Shown piece by piece: positions 16,186-27,012 of a DNA stretch of 64,000 nt (position 1 is its first letter; every line of letters starts with the position of its first letter). The notes under the pieces are model-generated. The model did no database searches, had not been told where the DNA came from, and saw nothing but the letters and a program-made list of their open reading frames with translations. The position numbers were made by a program, and so were the translations under genes. The stretch comes from Actinomycetospora sp. NBRC 106375 (GTDB lineage: Bacteria; Actinomycetota; Actinomycetes; Mycobacteriales; Pseudonocardiaceae). Location: positions 62,001-126,000 of the forward strand of contig NZ_BSTS01000001.1 in the NCBI RefSeq assembly GCF_030269665.1, given 5' to 3'.

Positions 16186-17544
16186 TTACAAGGTGGCGAT
16201 CAGGCGGTCCACGCGTTCGTCGACGGCGCGGAAAGGGTCCTTGCAGAGGACGGTTCGCTGGGCCTGGTCGTTCAGTTTGAGGTGCACCCAATCCACGGTG
16301 AAATCGCGCCCGGCGGCCTGCGCGGCGGCGATGAAGTCGCCGCGCAGCTTGGCGCGGGTGCTCTGCGGCGGGGTGTCCTTGGCCGCCTCGATCTCGCCGT
16401 CGTCGGTGACGCGGTCGACCATGTCCTTGCGCTGGAGCAGGTCGAAGATGCCGCGGCCGCGCCGGATGTCGTGGTAGGCGAGGTCGAGCTGGGCGACGCG
16501 CGGGCTCGAGAGCCCGAGGTCGTTGCGGTTGCGGTAGCGCTGGACGAGGCGGTGCTTGATCGCCCAGTCGATCTCGCGGTCGATGAGGGAGAGGTCCTGG
16601 CGCTCGACGGCGTCGAGCGTGCGGCCCCAGAGCTCGACCACGCGGTCGGTGACGGGGTCCGAGCCCCGGCGCGCGACGTGCTCGACGGCGCGGGCGTGGT
16701 ACTCGCGCTGGATGTCCAGCGCGCTCGCCTCCCGACCCCCGGCCAGGCGCACGGGACGTCGGCCCGAGAGATCGTGGCTGATCTCACGGATCGCGCGGAT
16801 GGGGTTGTCGAGCGTGAAGTCCCGGAACTGCACGCCCTGCTCGATCATCTCGAGCACGAGGTGGGTGGTGCCCACCTTGAGCAGCGTGGTGACCTCGGAC
16901 ATGTTCGAGTCGCCGACGATGACGTGCAGCCGGCGGTAGCGCTCGGCGTCGGCGTGCGGCTCGTCGCGGGTGTTGATGATCGGGCGGCTGCGCGTCGTCG
17001 CGGACGACACGCCCTCCCAGATGTGCTCGGCGCGCTGCGAGAGGCAGTAGACGGCCCCGCGCGGGGTCTGCAGCACCTTGCCGGCACCGGCGATCAGCTG
17101 GCGCGTGACCAGGAACGGGAGCAGGACGTCGGCGATGCGGGAGAACTCGCCCGAGCGGCCGACCAGGTAGTTCTCGTGGCAGCCGTAGGAGTTGCCCGCG
17201 GAGTCGGTGTTGTTCTTGAACAGGAAGATGTCGCCGCCGATGCCCTCGTCGGCGAGCCGGCGCTCGGCGTCGAGCAGGAGGTCCTCGAGGATGCGCTCGC
17301 CCGCCTTGTCGTGCGCGACGAGCTGCGTGAGCGAGTCGCACTCCGCGGTGGCGTACTCGGGGTGGCTGCCCACGTCGAGGTAGAGCCGCGACCCGTTGCG
17401 CAGGAACACGTTGGACGACCGTCCCCAGGACACCACCCGGCGGAACAGGTAGCGGGCGACCTCGTCGGGCGACAGGCGCCGCTGGCCGTGGAAGGTGCAG
17501 GTGACACCGAACTCGGTCTCGACCCCGTAAATCCTCCGCTGCAT
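16186..17544 (-). CDS. pafA: Pup-protein ligase PafA
   Basis: 452 aa, the expected size. It is a glutamine-synthetase-fold carboxylate-amine ligase: the N-terminal metal-binding strand is [16 protein letters not shown] (Glu9, Glu11), the catalytic Asp57 lies in [13 protein letters not shown], and the [19 protein letters not shown] segment is shared with Dop. With ATP it phosphorylates the C-terminal Glu of deamidated Pup and joins it to substrate lysines. It lacks the Dop-specific loop. It is divergent from the PAP2-kinase gene at 17658, so a bidirectional promoter region lies at 17545-17657. Confidence 0.96.
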   Translation of the reverse strand: MQRRIYGVETEFGVTCTFHGQRRLSPDEVARYLFRRVVSWGRSSNVFLRNGSRLYLDVGSHPEYATAECDSLTQLVAHDKAGERILEDLLLDAERRLADEGIGGDIFLFKNNTDSAGNSYGCHENYLVGRSGEFSRIADVLLPFLVTRQLIAGAGKVLQTPRGAVYCLSQRAEHIWEGVSSATTRSRPIINTRDEPHADAERYRRLHVIVGDSNMSEVTTLLKVGTTHLVLEMIEQGVQFRDFTLDNPIRAIREISHDLSGRRPVRLAGGREASALDIQREYHARAVEHVARRGSDPVTDRVVELWGRTLDAVERQDLSLIDREIDWAIKHRLVQRYRNRNDLGLSSPRVAQLDLAYHDIRRGRGIFDLLQRKDMVDRVTDDGEIEAAKDTPPQSTRAKLRGDFIAAAQAAGRDFTVDWVHLKLNDQAQRTVLCKDPFRAVDERVDRLIATL

Positions 17545-17657
17545 CCCTCCACCCTAGGACAGCAACCCCGGCTGTGAGGGCTCTGCGAGCGGCCGGGTTC
17601 ACGCTCCGTCGCGGGGCGTGCGGTACGGGCGGGGGCCGGATCACTACGGTCGGGCCC

Positions 17658-19250
17658 GTGGCTCTCCCGGGACGCGAACTGGCATCGGACATCTCCCACG
17701 GTGTGGGCCGCCGGGTGCGCCAGGGCGCGCGGGGCGGGCGGCGGCGGCTGGCCGACGTCAACGAGGCCGACTGCCGGATCACCACCGCCATCGGGCACAT
17801 GCCGTACTCGGCCGCCGATCCCGCCCTCGGGGCCCTGACCCGGTCGGCCAACCACAGCAAGCTCTGGTTCGGCGTGGCGGGCGTCCTCGTCGCGGGCACC
17901 CGTCACACCCGCCGGGGCGCGCTGCGCGGGGTGCTCGCGATCGCCGGGGCGAGCCTGTTCGCCAACGGCGTGCTCAAGCCGCTGGTCCCCCGCCGCCGGC
18001 CCGCCGCGGAGCTCCTCCCGGCGCACCGCTCGCTCGACGACCCGCCGACGTCGTCCTCGTTCCCGTCCGGCCACGCGGCGTCGGCCGCGGCGTTCGCCGC
18101 CGCCGTGGCCATGGAGAGCCCCAAGGCCGCGACCTGGGTGGTCCCGCTCGCCGCGACCGTCGCCTACAGCCGCATCCACGTCGGGGTGCACTGGACCACC
18201 GACGTCGCGGCCGGGGTCGGGCTCGGGACCCTGGCCGCGCTCGCCACCCGGCGCTGGCTGCCCGTGCGCGACATCGACGAGGCCGCGGCCCGCCCCGTCG
18301 CCGGCGCGCCGACGCTGCCCGAGGGCGAGGGGCTCGTCGTGCTGGTGAACAGCCGGTCCGGCAAGGCGGGCGTCGACCCGTACGACGAGCTGGTCGGCGC
18401 GCTGCCCCGGGCGCGGGTCCTGCGTCTCGACGACGGGGCGGACCTCGCCGAGACTCTCGTGTCGGTCGCGCGGGAGCCCGGGACGCGGGCGCTGGGCATC
18501 GCGGGGGGCGACGGCTCGGTCGCGGCCGCGGCCCGGGTCGCCGAGGACCTCGACCTGCCCCTCGCGGTGGTGCCGGCGGGCACGCTCAACCACTTCGGCC
18601 GCGACGTCGGCGTCTACGACACCCAGGAGGCCATCGACGCCACGGGCGCGGGCGAGGCCGTCGCGGTCGACCTCGGTGAGCTCCGGATCCACGCCGACGT
18701 GGAGGGCCACCAGGAGCCGCAGCGGGTCGTCTTCGTCAACACCTCGGCGTTCGGCGGCTACCCCGAGATGGTCCGCCTGCGCGAGAAGTGGCAGCACCGG
18801 TGGGGCAAATGGCCCTCGGCGATCGCCGCTCTGCTCGTCACCCTGAAGCGCAGCCGGCCCATCCGGGTCCGCCTGAACGGGGTCGAGCGGTCGGTGTGGA
18901 TGCTGTTCGTCGGCAACGGGCCCTACGTCCCGACCGGGATGGTGCCGTCCTACCGCCCCCGGCTCGACACCGGCGTGCTGGAGGTCCGTTACCTGCGCGC
19001 CGATCGGCGCTTCGCCCGCGCACGGGCGTTCGTGGCCCTGGCCACGGGCGTGCTGGGGCACAACCGGATCTACCAGGAGAGCGCCATGCGATCACTGGAC
19101 ATCGAGCTGCTCGACGGGCCGGTCGAGGTCGCCGCCGACGGGGAGGTCGTGGGCAGCGGCCGGCGGCTGCGCTACCGGGTGGCCGACCACCCCGTGCCCG
19201 TCTACCGGCGCGACGAGGCGCTGTGGCCGCACCGGGCCACGGCCCGCTGA
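17658..19250 (+). CDS. PAP2 phosphatase / diacylglycerol kinase fusion, copy 1
   Basis: 530 aa from the GTG at 17658; an earlier in-frame start at 17574 would add a basic, unconserved leader. Residues about 60-190 form a PAP2-type phosphatase with all three motifs: KPLVPRRRP (107-114), PSGH (136-139), and SRIHVGVHWTTD with His178 and Asp182. Residues 225-530 are a lipid-kinase catalytic domain with [10 protein letters not shown] (GGDGS 283-287) and PAGTLNHFGRDVG. Such fusions could dephosphorylate and rephosphorylate lipids such as phosphatidate or undecaprenyl phosphates. The physiological substrate is unknown. It is first of a tandem pair. Confidence 0.88.
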   Translation: MALPGRELASDISHGVGRRVRQGARGGRRRLADVNEADCRITTAIGHMPYSAADPALGALTRSANHSKLWFGVAGVLVAGTRHTRRGALRGVLAIAGASLFANGVLKPLVPRRRPAAELLPAHRSLDDPPTSSSFPSGHAASAAAFAAAVAMESPKAATWVVPLAATVAYSRIHVGVHWTTDVAAGVGLGTLAALATRRWLPVRDIDEAAARPVAGAPTLPEGEGLVVLVNSRSGKAGVDPYDELVGALPRARVLRLDDGADLAETLVSVAREPGTRALGIAGGDGSVAAAARVAEDLDLPLAVVPAGTLNHFGRDVGVYDTQEAIDATGAGEAVAVDLGELRIHADVEGHQEPQRVVFVNTSAFGGYPEMVRLREKWQHRWGKWPSAIAALLVTLKRSRPIRVRLNGVERSVWMLFVGNGPYVPTGMVPSYRPRLDTGVLEVRYLRADRRFARARAFVALATGVLGHNRIYQESAMRSLDIELLDGPVEVAADGEVVGSGRRLRYRVADHPVPVYRRDEALWPHRATAR

Positions 19251-19285
19251 GCCCGGCCCCGACCGCCGAGGACACCGGGATCCCC

Positions 19286-20767
19286 GTGACGCTCCCCCGC
19301 CACCGCTCCCCCGTCGGCTCCCGCTGGGCCCGCCGCGTCGACCGCACCGCCGACCGCGGACTGCTCTGGGCCGTCATCGCGGGCGGCCTGTTCGTCTCCG
19401 GGAAGGGACCGCGCCGGCGCGCCGGGGTCCGCGGGGTCATGGCGGCCGCGGCGACCTCGGCGATCGCGCACACGCTGGCCAAGCCCCTGCTCCCCCGGAT
19501 GCGTCCCTGGGGCCGGCGCTTCCCGTCCGCGCACGCCGCGTCGTCGTCCGCCTTCGTGACGGCCGCCGCGATGGAGTCGCCGGTGCTCGGCGCGGCGCTC
19601 GCGCCGGTGGCGGTGGCGGTCTCCGGCGCCCGGGTCAGCCTGGGCGAACGCACGGTCGCCGACGTCCTCGCCGGCGCCGGGCTCGGCGTCGGCGTCGCCG
19701 CGCTGACCCGGCGCTGGTGGCCCGTCGTGCGCCACGCGCCCGCCCGCGCCCGCCCGGCGCTGGACGCGCCGGCGCTGGGTGAGGGGTCCGGGCTCGTGAT
19801 GGTGGCCAACCGCTCGGCGGGGACGCCCGGCCCCCTGGAGACCCTGGGCCAGCTCGTGGCCCCCGTGGTCGGGGTCGCCGACGAGGACGACGGGCCCCCG
19901 GCACCGCCGGAGGAGATCCACGCGGTGCTCCCGCGGGCCCAGGTCCTCGTCCCGGAGCCCGGGGTGGACTTCGTCGAGGAGGTCGAGGCCGCCCTCGACC
20001 GGCCGGCCCCCGACGGCGGCGCGCCCCGGGCCATCGGCGTCGCGGGCGGCGACGGCTCGGTGGCCGCCCTGGCCGGGCTGGCCCAGCGCCGTGGCGTCCC
20101 GCTGGTCGTGATGCCCGAGGGCACGCTCAATCACTTCGCCCGCGACGTCGGCATCGAGGACTCGGCGACGGCGCTCGCCGCCGCCCGCGACGGGGAGGCC
20201 GTGGCGGTCGACGTCGGCCTCGTCGACATCACCGCCTCCGAGGGCGGGGAACGCACCGTCGCCTTCGTCAACACCGCGAGCCTCGGCGGCTACCCGGACA
20301 TGGTCAAGCTGCGCGAGCAGTGGGAGGGGCGCTGGGGCAAGTGGCCCGCCGCCGCCATGGCGCTGGTCCGCGTGCTGGCCGAGGCCACCCCGCTCGTCGT
20401 CGAGCTCGACGGCCGGCGCCGCACGATCTGGCTGCTGTTCGTCGGCATGGGTGGCTACGAGCCGCGGGGCATGGCCCCGATCTTCCGGCCGCGCCTCGAC
20501 GCCCGCGTGCTCGACGTGCGCTACCTGCGCGCGGACGGCCGCTTCTCGCGGACCCGGTTCGTGGTGTCGGTGATGGCCGGGACCCTCGCCCGCAGCCGCG
20601 TCTACACGGCGGCGTCGCGGACCCGGCTCTCGGTGCGGGTGGTCGGCCCGCCGGTCGGCCTCGCCACCGACGGCGAGGTGCAGCCCGACTCCGACCGGTT
20701 CGTCTTCCGGATCGCCCCCAAGCCGGTGCCGGTCTACCGGCTGTCGGAGGCACCGCCCGCGGGTTAG
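19286..20767 (+). CDS. PAP2-like / diacylglycerol kinase fusion, copy 2, degenerate phosphatase
   Basis: 493 aa from a GTG at 19286, 35 bp after copy 1 and clearly its paralogue (shared YRPRLD/FRPRLD, WGKWP, VRYLRAD, AGGDGS and [11 protein letters not shown] stretches). The kinase part looks intact. The PAP2 part is not: PSGH is PSAH (80-83), and the last motif reads [12 protein letters not shown], where Arg122 occupies the position of the catalytic His of copy 1. The N-terminal 40-odd residues of copy 1, including the stretch around HMPYSAADP, are absent. An acidic insert ([11 protein letters not shown]) sits before the kinase core. I infer kinase activity without phosphatase activity. Its stop overlaps that of prcA on the other strand. 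Confidence 0.85.
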   Translation: MTLPRHRSPVGSRWARRVDRTADRGLLWAVIAGGLFVSGKGPRRRAGVRGVMAAAATSAIAHTLAKPLLPRMRPWGRRFPSAHAASSSAFVTAAAMESPVLGAALAPVAVAVSGARVSLGERTVADVLAGAGLGVGVAALTRRWWPVVRHAPARARPALDAPALGEGSGLVMVANRSAGTPGPLETLGQLVAPVVGVADEDDGPPAPPEEIHAVLPRAQVLVPEPGVDFVEEVEAALDRPAPDGGAPRAIGVAGGDGSVAALAGLAQRRGVPLVVMPEGTLNHFARDVGIEDSATALAAARDGEAVAVDVGLVDITASEGGERTVAFVNTASLGGYPDMVKLREQWEGRWGKWPAAAMALVRVLAEATPLVVELDGRRRTIWLLFVGMGGYEPRGMAPIFRPRLDARVLDVRYLRADGRFSRTRFVVSVMAGTLARSRVYTAASRTRLSVRVVGPPVGLATDGEVQPDSDRFVFRIAPKPVPVYRLSEAPPAG

Positions 20768-21597
20768 GCCTCGGGGTCGGCGCCGCCCGCGCCGGAGACC
20801 TCGTCACCGGCACCGGTGTCGTCCGCGCCGGTCTCGTCCGTGCCCGCCGGCTCCTCCGAGGACCCGGCCTGGTCGCCACTGGGCAGCAGGGCCGCCAGGG
20901 CGGCGCCGGTGACGCGGCGGAACGCCCGGCGGGGCCGGCGGCTGCGGTCGAGGACGGCCACCTCGAGGGCGTCGACGCCGAGGGGCTCGGGGGTCGAGCC
21001 GGAGGACCCCGAGCCGGACGAGCTGCCGTTCTGCGCCTGCAGCGCCTCGAGGGCGATGCGCAGCGCGTCGCGCATCTCGAGGTCCGCCTCGTAGGAGTTG
21101 CGCAGGGCCGCGCTGATGGGCTCGGTCGTGCCGCCCATGACCACGAACCGCGGCTCGTCGGAGATCGAGCCGTCGTAGGTGATCCGGAAGAGCTTGTCGC
21201 GGTCGGGCGTCTCGCCGACCTCGGCGACGCACAGCTCCACCTCGAAGGGCTTCTGCTGCTCGATGAAGCTCGCGCCGAGGATCTGGGCGTAGGCGTTGGC
21301 GAGCGAGCGGCCGGAGACGTCGCGGCGGTCGTAGGAGTAGCCGCGCACGTCGGCGTAGCGGATGCCGGCGGTGCGCAGGTTCTCGAACTCGTTGTACCGC
21401 CCCACCGCGGCGAACCCGAGCGAGTCGTAGATCTCCGAGACCTTGCGCAGGGAGTTCGACCGGTTCTCCGCCACGAACAGCACGCCGCCGGCGAAGGTCA
21501 GCACGACGACGCTGCGGCCCCGGGCGATGCCCTTGCGCGCGAGGTCCGAGCGGTCGCGCATCAGCTGGTCGACCGACGCGTAGAACGGCATCGTCAT
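20764..21597 (-). CDS. prcA: 20S proteasome alpha subunit
   Basis: 277 aa, slightly longer than mycobacterial PrcA (about 248) because of a Ser/Gly linker ([13 protein letters not shown]) and an acidic C-terminal tail after residue 240. The N-terminus [24 protein letters not shown] forms the gate and H0 helix typical of actinobacterial alpha subunits; [21 protein letters not shown] follows. Alpha rings cap the catalytic PrcB rings and dock the C-terminal QYL of the Arc/Mpa ATPase. It lies 55 bp after prcB. Its TAA stop overlaps the TAG of the convergent PAP2-kinase gene by three bases. Confidence 0.95.
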   Translation of the reverse strand: MTMPFYASVDQLMRDRSDLARKGIARGRSVVVLTFAGGVLFVAENRSNSLRKVSEIYDSLGFAAVGRYNEFENLRTAGIRYADVRGYSYDRRDVSGRSLANAYAQILGASFIEQQKPFEVELCVAEVGETPDRDKLFRITYDGSISDEPRFVVMGGTTEPISAALRNSYEADLEMRDALRIALEALQAQNGSSSGSGSSGSTPEPLGVDALEVAVLDRSRRPRRAFRRVTGAALAALLPSGDQAGSSEEPAGTDETGADDTGAGDEVSGAGGADPEA

Positions 21598-21652
21598 GGC
21601 GGGGAGCGCTCCTGGGTCTGGAAGGGGTCTGCGGGTTGGTCGGGTGGGGAGC

Positions 21653-22492
21653 TCAGCCGCCGGGCCGCTCGCGGCGGCCCGCGACGACGGCCTCGGCGAC
21701 CGCGGCGGTCTCGTCCTCGGGCACCGTGACCGCGCCCTCGGCGTCGATCGTGACCACGATCGGGTAGATCGCGCGGATGGTGTCGGGCCCGCCGGTGGCG
21801 CTGTCGTCGTCGGCGGCGTCGTAGAGCGCCTCCACGAGCGTGCGCACGACGTCCTCGCGCGAGCCGTCCGGGTCGTGGCGCTTCTTGAGCGACGACTTCG
21901 CGAACAGCGACCCGGAGCCGACGCCCGCGTAGTGGGTCTCCTCGCTGCGGCTGCCGACCACGTCGTAGGAGACGATGCGCCCGGCGCGAGCCGGGTCGGC
22001 GGCGTCGACGTCGAAGCCGACGAACAGCGGCACGAACGACAGCCCCTGCATCGCCGCGCCCAGGTTGCCCCGCACCATGCCCGCGAGCTTGTTGGCCTTG
22101 CCGTCGAAGGTGAGCGGGACGCCCTCGATCTTCTCGTAGTGCTGCAGCTCCACGGTGAACAGGCGCACCGCCTCGACCGCGATGCCCGCCGTGCCCGCGA
22201 TGCCGGCCGCCGACCAGTCGTCGGTGACGAAGACCTTCTGCATGTCGCGCGAGGAGATCAGGTTCCCCATCGTCGCCCGCCGGTCGCCGGCGATGGCGAC
22301 ACCGCCGCCGAAGGTGGCGGCCACGATGGTCGTGCCGTGGGCGGCGGTGACGTGCCCGCCCGCCTGCTCGGCCGTCACCGGACGGGCGCCCGCGCCGGGC
22401 AGCAGGTCGGGCCGGACCTCCCGCAGGAAGTCGACGAACGAGGCCGTCCCGGCGGAGAAGTAGGCCGGGGGCAGGGCCGACGAGGGCTCCAT
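21653..22492 (-). CDS. prcB: 20S proteasome beta subunit (threonine protease)
   Basis: 279 aa from the ATG at 22492 ([15 protein letters not shown]), which has a GGAGCG site upstream; a longer in-frame start would add 33 unconserved residues. A propeptide of 53 residues ends HVTAAHG; autocleavage exposes Thr54 ([20 protein letters not shown]), the catalytic nucleophile. The Lys/Asp partners of the Ntn-hydrolase site fall in the GDRRAT and downstream core. The [13 protein letters not shown] stretch also fits beta subunits. It lies between pup and prcA in the same transcript. Confidence 0.96.
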   Translation of the reverse strand: MEPSSALPPAYFSAGTASFVDFLREVRPDLLPGAGARPVTAEQAGGHVTAAHGTTIVAATFGGGVAIAGDRRATMGNLISSRDMQKVFVTDDWSAAGIAGTAGIAVEAVRLFTVELQHYEKIEGVPLTFDGKANKLAGMVRGNLGAAMQGLSFVPLFVGFDVDAADPARAGRIVSYDVVGSRSEETHYAGVGSGSLFAKSSLKKRHDPDGSREDVVRTLVEALYDAADDDSATGGPDTIRAIYPIVVTIDAEGAVTVPEDETAAVAEAVVAGRRERPGG

Positions 22493-22645
22493 CGGTGGGG
22501 CGCTCCTGTGCGTGGGTGTCGGGGCTGGGCTGAGCACTTCGGGGAATGGACCGCCGCCCCCGTGGCCCCGGTCACAGCGAACCGGGGTCACGGGGGCGGC
22601 GTGGTGTCTGGAGGCCGAACGGAGTACGAGGGCTCCGCCGGGAGG

Positions 22646-22840
22646 TTACTGGCCGCCCTTCTGGACGTACGCCCGGACGAAGTCCTCGGCGTTCTCCTCG
22701 AGCACGTCGTCGATCTCGTCGAGGATCGTGTCGACGTCCTCACCGAGCTTCTCGCGGCGCTCCTGGCCGGCGGCGGTGCTGTCCTCGCCGCCGTCGCCGT
22801 CGTCGCCCCCGCCCTGCCGCTGGGTCTGTTCCTGCGCCAT
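22646..22840 (-). CDS. pup: Prokaryotic ubiquitin-like protein Pup
   Basis: 64 aa, MAQEQTQRQG to YVQKGGQ. The C-terminal GGQ means Dop must deamidate the Gln before ligation. The helical half ERREKLGEDVDTILDEID binds the coiled coils of Arc/Mpa; the N-terminal Gln/Gly/Asp-rich half is disordered and threads into the ATPase pore. A GGGAGG site precedes the ATG at 22840; an in-frame upstream start would add a basic, unrelated leader. It is located between dop and prcB as in most actinobacteria. Confidence 0.97.
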   Translation of the reverse strand: MAQEQTQRQGGGDDGDGGEDSTAAGQERREKLGEDVDTILDEIDDVLEENAEDFVRAYVQKGGQ

Positions 22841-22951
22841 GGCTAGCCTCCCGGGGTCTTTCCTGCAGCGGGTACTGCGCTTTCGAACCCTACAGACCCG
22901 GGGCGACATCTGCCGTGACGCAACGCTCCCGAGCCCGCGGCGGCGGGGTCG

Positions 22952-24469
22952 TCAGCCCCGGGTGAGCGCCTCCACCAGCGCGGTCGCGTCGGCGGAGTTG
23001 TCGATCAGCTCCCCGACGTGCCCGCGCGTGCCCCGCAGGGGCTCGAGGGTCGGGATCCGCACGAGCGACTCGCGGCCCAGGTCGAAGATGACCGAGTCCC
23101 ACGACGCCGCGGCCACCTCGTCGGGGTAGCGCTCCAGGCAGCGGCCGCGGAAGTAGGCGCGGGTGTCCTCCGGCGGGTGGGTGACGGCCGCGCGCACGGC
23201 CTCCTCGTCGACGAGGCGCTTGATCGAGCCGCGGGCGACCAGGCGGTTGTACAGGCCCTTGCCCTGGCGCACGTCGGTGTACTGCAGGTCGATGAGGTGC
23301 AGCTTCGGCGAGTCCCAGGGCAGGTTGTCGCGCTGCTGGTAGCCCTGCAGCAGGTTGAGCTTGGCGACCCAGTCGAGCCGGTCGGCGCAGCGCAGCGGGT
23401 CGGTGCCGAGGTCGTCGAGCACCTGCTGCCACGTCTCGAGGACCTCGAGGGTCATCGGGTCGATCTCGCCGTCGGCGCTGGTCTCCTCGTGCTTCCAGGC
23501 GCGCTCGAGGTAGGCGTGCTGGAGGTCCAGGGCGGTCATCTTCCGCCCGTCGGAGAGGTCGACGGTGGTCTTCAACGTCGGGTCGTGGCTGATGCGGTGC
23601 ACCGAGCGCACCGGCTCGAGCAGGCGAAGGTCGTCGAAGCGCACCCCGCCCTCGATCATCGAGAGCACCAGGGCCGTGGTGCCGAGCTTGAGGTAGGTCG
23701 AGTACTCGGCGAGCGTCGCGTCGCCGATGATGACGTGCAGCCGGCGGTACTTGTCGGCGTCGGCGTGCGGCTCGTCGCGGGTGTTGATGATGCCGCGCTT
23801 GAGCGTGGTCTCCAGCCCGACCTCGACCTCGATGTAGTCGGCGCGCTGGGAGAGCTGGAACCCCGCCTCGTCGCCGGACGGGCCGAGGCCCACGCGCCCG
23901 GCGCCGCACACCACCTGGCGCGACGCGAAGAACGGCGTCAGCCCGGTGATGATCGTGGGGAACGGGGTCTGGCGGGCGCAGAGGTAGTTCTCGTGGGACC
24001 CGTAGCTCGCGCCTTTGTTGTCGATGTTGTTCTTGTACAGCTGGATCCGCGGGGTCCCGGGGACCGTCGCCGCCCTCTCGGCGGCGTCCTCCATGACCCG
24101 CTCCCCCGCCTTGTCCCAGATCACCGCGTCGCGCGGGGTGGTGACCTCGGGCGCGGAGAACTCGGGGTGCGCGTGGTCGACGTAGAGCCGGGCGCCGTTG
24201 GTGAGGATGACGTTGGCGGCGCCCAGGTCGTCGAGGTCGCCCGCGTCCGGCGGCGGGCCTGCGCTCGGGCCGAGGTCGAACCCGCGGGCGTCGCGCAGGG
24301 GCGACTCGACCTCGTAGTCCCAGCGGGCGCGCCGGGCGCGCGGCACCTCGGCGGCGGCGGCGTAGGCCAGCACGATCTGCGTCGAGGTGATCACCGGGTT
24401 CGCGGCCGGGTCACCGGGGACGGAGATGCCGTACTCGATCTCGGTGCCCATGATGCGGCGCGCGGTCAT
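22952..24469 (-). CDS. dop: Pup deamidase/depupylase Dop
   Basis: 505 aa. The N-terminal metal-binding strand is [19 protein letters not shown], the catalytic Asp98 is in [13 protein letters not shown], and the Dop-specific loop (about 41-80, including [19 protein letters not shown]) is present, which separates Dop from PafA. It converts the C-terminal Gln of Pup to Glu and removes Pup from substrates using ATP as cofactor. I chose the ATG at 24469 ([10 protein letters not shown]); it overlaps the stop of the upstream MFS gene (ATGA), so the exporter and Dop are probably translationally coupled, which is unusual. Confidence 0.95.
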   Translation of the reverse strand: MTARRIMGTEIEYGISVPGDPAANPVITSTQIVLAYAAAAEVPRARRARWDYEVESPLRDARGFDLGPSAGPPPDAGDLDDLGAANVILTNGARLYVDHAHPEFSAPEVTTPRDAVIWDKAGERVMEDAAERAATVPGTPRIQLYKNNIDNKGASYGSHENYLCARQTPFPTIITGLTPFFASRQVVCGAGRVGLGPSGDEAGFQLSQRADYIEVEVGLETTLKRGIINTRDEPHADADKYRRLHVIIGDATLAEYSTYLKLGTTALVLSMIEGGVRFDDLRLLEPVRSVHRISHDPTLKTTVDLSDGRKMTALDLQHAYLERAWKHEETSADGEIDPMTLEVLETWQQVLDDLGTDPLRCADRLDWVAKLNLLQGYQQRDNLPWDSPKLHLIDLQYTDVRQGKGLYNRLVARGSIKRLVDEEAVRAAVTHPPEDTRAYFRGRCLERYPDEVAAASWDSVIFDLGRESLVRIPTLEPLRGTRGHVGELIDNSADATALVEALTRG

Positions 24470-25737
24470 GCCTCCGACCCTAATTGCGTCCGCGCCTCGC
24501 GGCCCGCTCCGGGCGGCGCGGTGCGCCACAGGACACCGAACACGACCGCGCCCAGCACGACGGCCCCGGCCATCGTCGCCGCCATCGGCACCGCCGACCG
24601 GCTGCCCGCCAGGCCCACGAGCGGGGCCGTGCCGGCGCCCACGATGAACTGGGCGGTGCCCAGCAGGGCCGACGCGCTCCCGGCGTGCTCCGGGTGGTCG
24701 GCCAGGGTCAGCGTCGTGGCGCTGGGCAGCACCAGGCCGACGCCGACCACCGTGACGAAGAGCCCCGCCACGACCCCGGCGAGCCCGCCGTCGAGCAGCG
24801 TCGAGACCAGCAGCACCCCCGTCCCGACGGCGGCGACGCCCAGGCCCGCCGCGACCAGCCGCACGGGCGGGACCCGGCCCGAGCCGGCCAGACGCCCCGC
24901 GACCTGCACCGACGCCACGATCCCCACCGAGTTGGCGGCGAACACCCCCGAGAACGCCTGGGGCGAGAGCCCGTAGAGGTCCTGCAGGACGAACGTCGAG
25001 CCGGAGATGTAGGCGAACATCGCCGAGAACAGCAGGCCGGCCGCGAGCACGCAGGCGACGACCCGGCGGTCGCCGAGCAGCACGCGGAACGACGCGAGGG
25101 TGGCCGCGGCGCTACCGGAGCGGCGGCGGGACCGCGGCAGCGACTCGCGCACGAGCACGAGGACCGCGAGCCCGGACAGCGCCCCGTACACGGCGAGGAC
25201 GACGAACACCCCGCGCCAGCTCGTGACCCGCAGCAGCTGCCCGCCGAGCACCGGCGCGACGATCGGGGCCACGCCGGAGACGAGCATCAGCGTCGCGAAC
25301 GCACGCGCCGACGTCGTGGCGTCGCTGGTGTCGCGGACCACCGCCCGCGCGACGACGATCCCCACGGCCCCGAGCAGGCCCTGGAGCAGGCGCAGCGCGA
25401 CGAGCACCTCGACCGAGGGCGCCACCGCGCACAGCACCGAGACCACCGCGAAGCCCGCGGCCCCCAGCAGCATGGGACGACGGCGCCCGAGCACGTCGGA
25501 CAGCGGGCCCGCGACGAGCTGGCCCAGCGCGAGCCCGACCAGGCACGACGTCAGCGAGAGCTGCGTGACCGACGGCGTGGTGGCCAGGTCGGCGGTCAGC
25601 GAGGGCAGCGCGGGCAGGTAGGTGTCCAGGGACAGCGGCGCGGCCGCGGTCAGGGCGCCGAGCACGACCAGGCGCGCGCGGTGACCCTGCTGTCGCTGCC
25701 CGCTCGCCGAGTCCTCGGACGGAGCGGGCCCGCTCAC
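24466..25737 (-). CDS. Bcr/CflA-type MFS drug exporter
   Basis: 423 aa, 12 predicted membrane helices. The N-terminus after a short polar leader reads [20 protein letters not shown], the Bcr/CflA signature, followed by the MFS loop motif [16 protein letters not shown] between helices 2 and 3. Substrate unknown; relatives export bicyclomycin, chloramphenicol or sulfonamides by proton antiport. The GTG start overlaps the stop of the upstream hydrolase (GTGA) and its stop overlaps the dop start, so the hydrolase, exporter and dop form one coupled string. Confidence 0.88.
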   Translation of the reverse strand: MSGPAPSEDSASGQRQQGHRARLVVLGALTAAAPLSLDTYLPALPSLTADLATTPSVTQLSLTSCLVGLALGQLVAGPLSDVLGRRRPMLLGAAGFAVVSVLCAVAPSVEVLVALRLLQGLLGAVGIVVARAVVRDTSDATTSARAFATLMLVSGVAPIVAPVLGGQLLRVTSWRGVFVVLAVYGALSGLAVLVLVRESLPRSRRRSGSAAATLASFRVLLGDRRVVACVLAAGLLFSAMFAYISGSTFVLQDLYGLSPQAFSGVFAANSVGIVASVQVAGRLAGSGRVPPVRLVAAGLGVAAVGTGVLLVSTLLDGGLAGVVAGLFVTVVGVGLVLPSATTLTLADHPEHAGSASALLGTAQFIVGAGTAPLVGLAGSRSAVPMAATMAGAVVLGAVVFGVLWRTAPPGAGREARTQLGSEA

Positions 25738-26975
25738 GCGCTCGTCTCGTCCGTGTCGCCGTCCTCGGCCGTCAGCCAGCGCATCAGGTGGTCGTGGACG
25801 TCGGGGTCGTTGAGCAGGTGGAAGTGGTGCGACGACGTCAGGGGCTCCACGTCGGTGACGGCGCCGCCCGCGGAGTCGACGGGCACCAGCAGGTCGCCGA
25901 GGGCGTTCGCCAGCGGGTGGTGCGCGGAGCTCGTGAGGCACGCGGCCACGGCGTGGTGCGACGCGTGGGCGAGCAGGGGCACCTCGGTGTCCGACACGCC
26001 CGTCACGAGGTCGCGGATGCCCGCGGACCGGCGGTCGAGGAACTCGCCCCAGGTGCGCGAGTTCGACCACCGGGACAGCTGCGAGGCGAGCTGGTCGACC
26101 CGGTGGGCCAGCGGCGCCCCGCGGTGCGGCGAGCCGAGGTAGACCATGCGCCGGACCGCCGCGACCCACGGCTGCCCCGTCTGCACCGCGTGGTGGCAGG
26201 CGTGGCGCAGCACGAGGCCGCCCATCGAGTGCCCGACGAGGTCGAGGCGCCGGACGGCCTCGGGCCAGCGGGCGAACAGGTCGGTGAGCAGCAGCGAGAG
26301 CGCCGTGCCGTTGTCGGCGATGCGCAGCCCGGAGTTGTAGCGCAGCAGCAGCGGCGTCGCGCCGGTGGCGGAGGCGACGCGCTCGGCGTAGCCCTCCCCC
26401 GCGCTCGCCTCGCCGTAGAGACGCCAGGCGTGCTCGGTCTCCCCGAGCCCGTGCACGAACAGCACGAGGCGGGTCAGGTCGCGGTCGGGGTGGTCGGCGA
26501 CGACGGCGCGCAGCGCCTCGGGGTCGCCGGGCAGCTCGCCGTGCTCGTCGTCGACGGTGGCGGTGTAGAGGGCCATGGGCACGGCGAGGTCGTTGTCCAG
26601 GGCCACCATGTGGTCGCCGACCAGGCCGTTGATCGCGCCGGTGAGCACCGCGCCGGTGGGCGTGCCGGTGATCGGGCGCCAGTCGCCGGGGCGGGCGAGC
26701 GCGGCCGCGGCGCCGACGCCCTGTCCGGCGAGGTGCGAGATGCCGCGCACGGCCGCGTACACGCCCGTGCTGATGCCGTCGTGCAGCACCTGGACGGGCT
26801 TCGACGCCGGCCCGAGCCCGACCCGGCGCAGCGCCCCGAAGACGGTGCCGGAGATCGCCTCGTGGGTGCCCTGGACGGGTCGCGAGACGATGTCGACGGC
26901 CTCCGACGCGACACCGGCCGCCCCGCGGACCTCGTTGCGGTCCTGGCGGGACGGCCGGTGATGCTCGTCGGTCAT
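25734..26975 (-). CDS. Alpha/beta-hydrolase (lipase/esterase-like)
   Basis: 413 aa. A roughly 90-residue N-terminal helical region (SEAVDIVSRPVQGTHEAISG) precedes the hydrolase core: the oxyanion segment LVLFVHGLGETEHAW, nucleophile elbow LVGHSMGGLVLRHA (Ser in GHSMG), and a late His within SSHHFHLLNDPDVHDH. No signal peptide is seen, so it should be cytosolic. The family acts on esters or lipids; the substrate is unknown. It is inserted between arc and dop, 37 bp after arc, and coupled to the exporter downstream. Confidence 0.82.
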   Translation of the reverse strand: MTDEHHRPSRQDRNEVRGAAGVASEAVDIVSRPVQGTHEAISGTVFGALRRVGLGPASKPVQVLHDGISTGVYAAVRGISHLAGQGVGAAAALARPGDWRPITGTPTGAVLTGAINGLVGDHMVALDNDLAVPMALYTATVDDEHGELPGDPEALRAVVADHPDRDLTRLVLFVHGLGETEHAWRLYGEASAGEGYAERVASATGATPLLLRYNSGLRIADNGTALSLLLTDLFARWPEAVRRLDLVGHSMGGLVLRHACHHAVQTGQPWVAAVRRMVYLGSPHRGAPLAHRVDQLASQLSRWSNSRTWGEFLDRRSAGIRDLVTGVSDTEVPLLAHASHHAVAACLTSSAHHPLANALGDLLVPVDSAGGAVTDVEPLTSSHHFHLLNDPDVHDHLMRWLTAEDGDTDETSA

Positions 26976-27012
26976 GCCTTACACGGTACCCGCTGTCACA
27001 GGTACCGGCCCG

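Noticed and set aside
13297-17577. Plus-strand open frame of over 1400 codons across pafB, the kinase and pafA
   Set aside because: Antisense to three confident genes; no recognisable domain in it.
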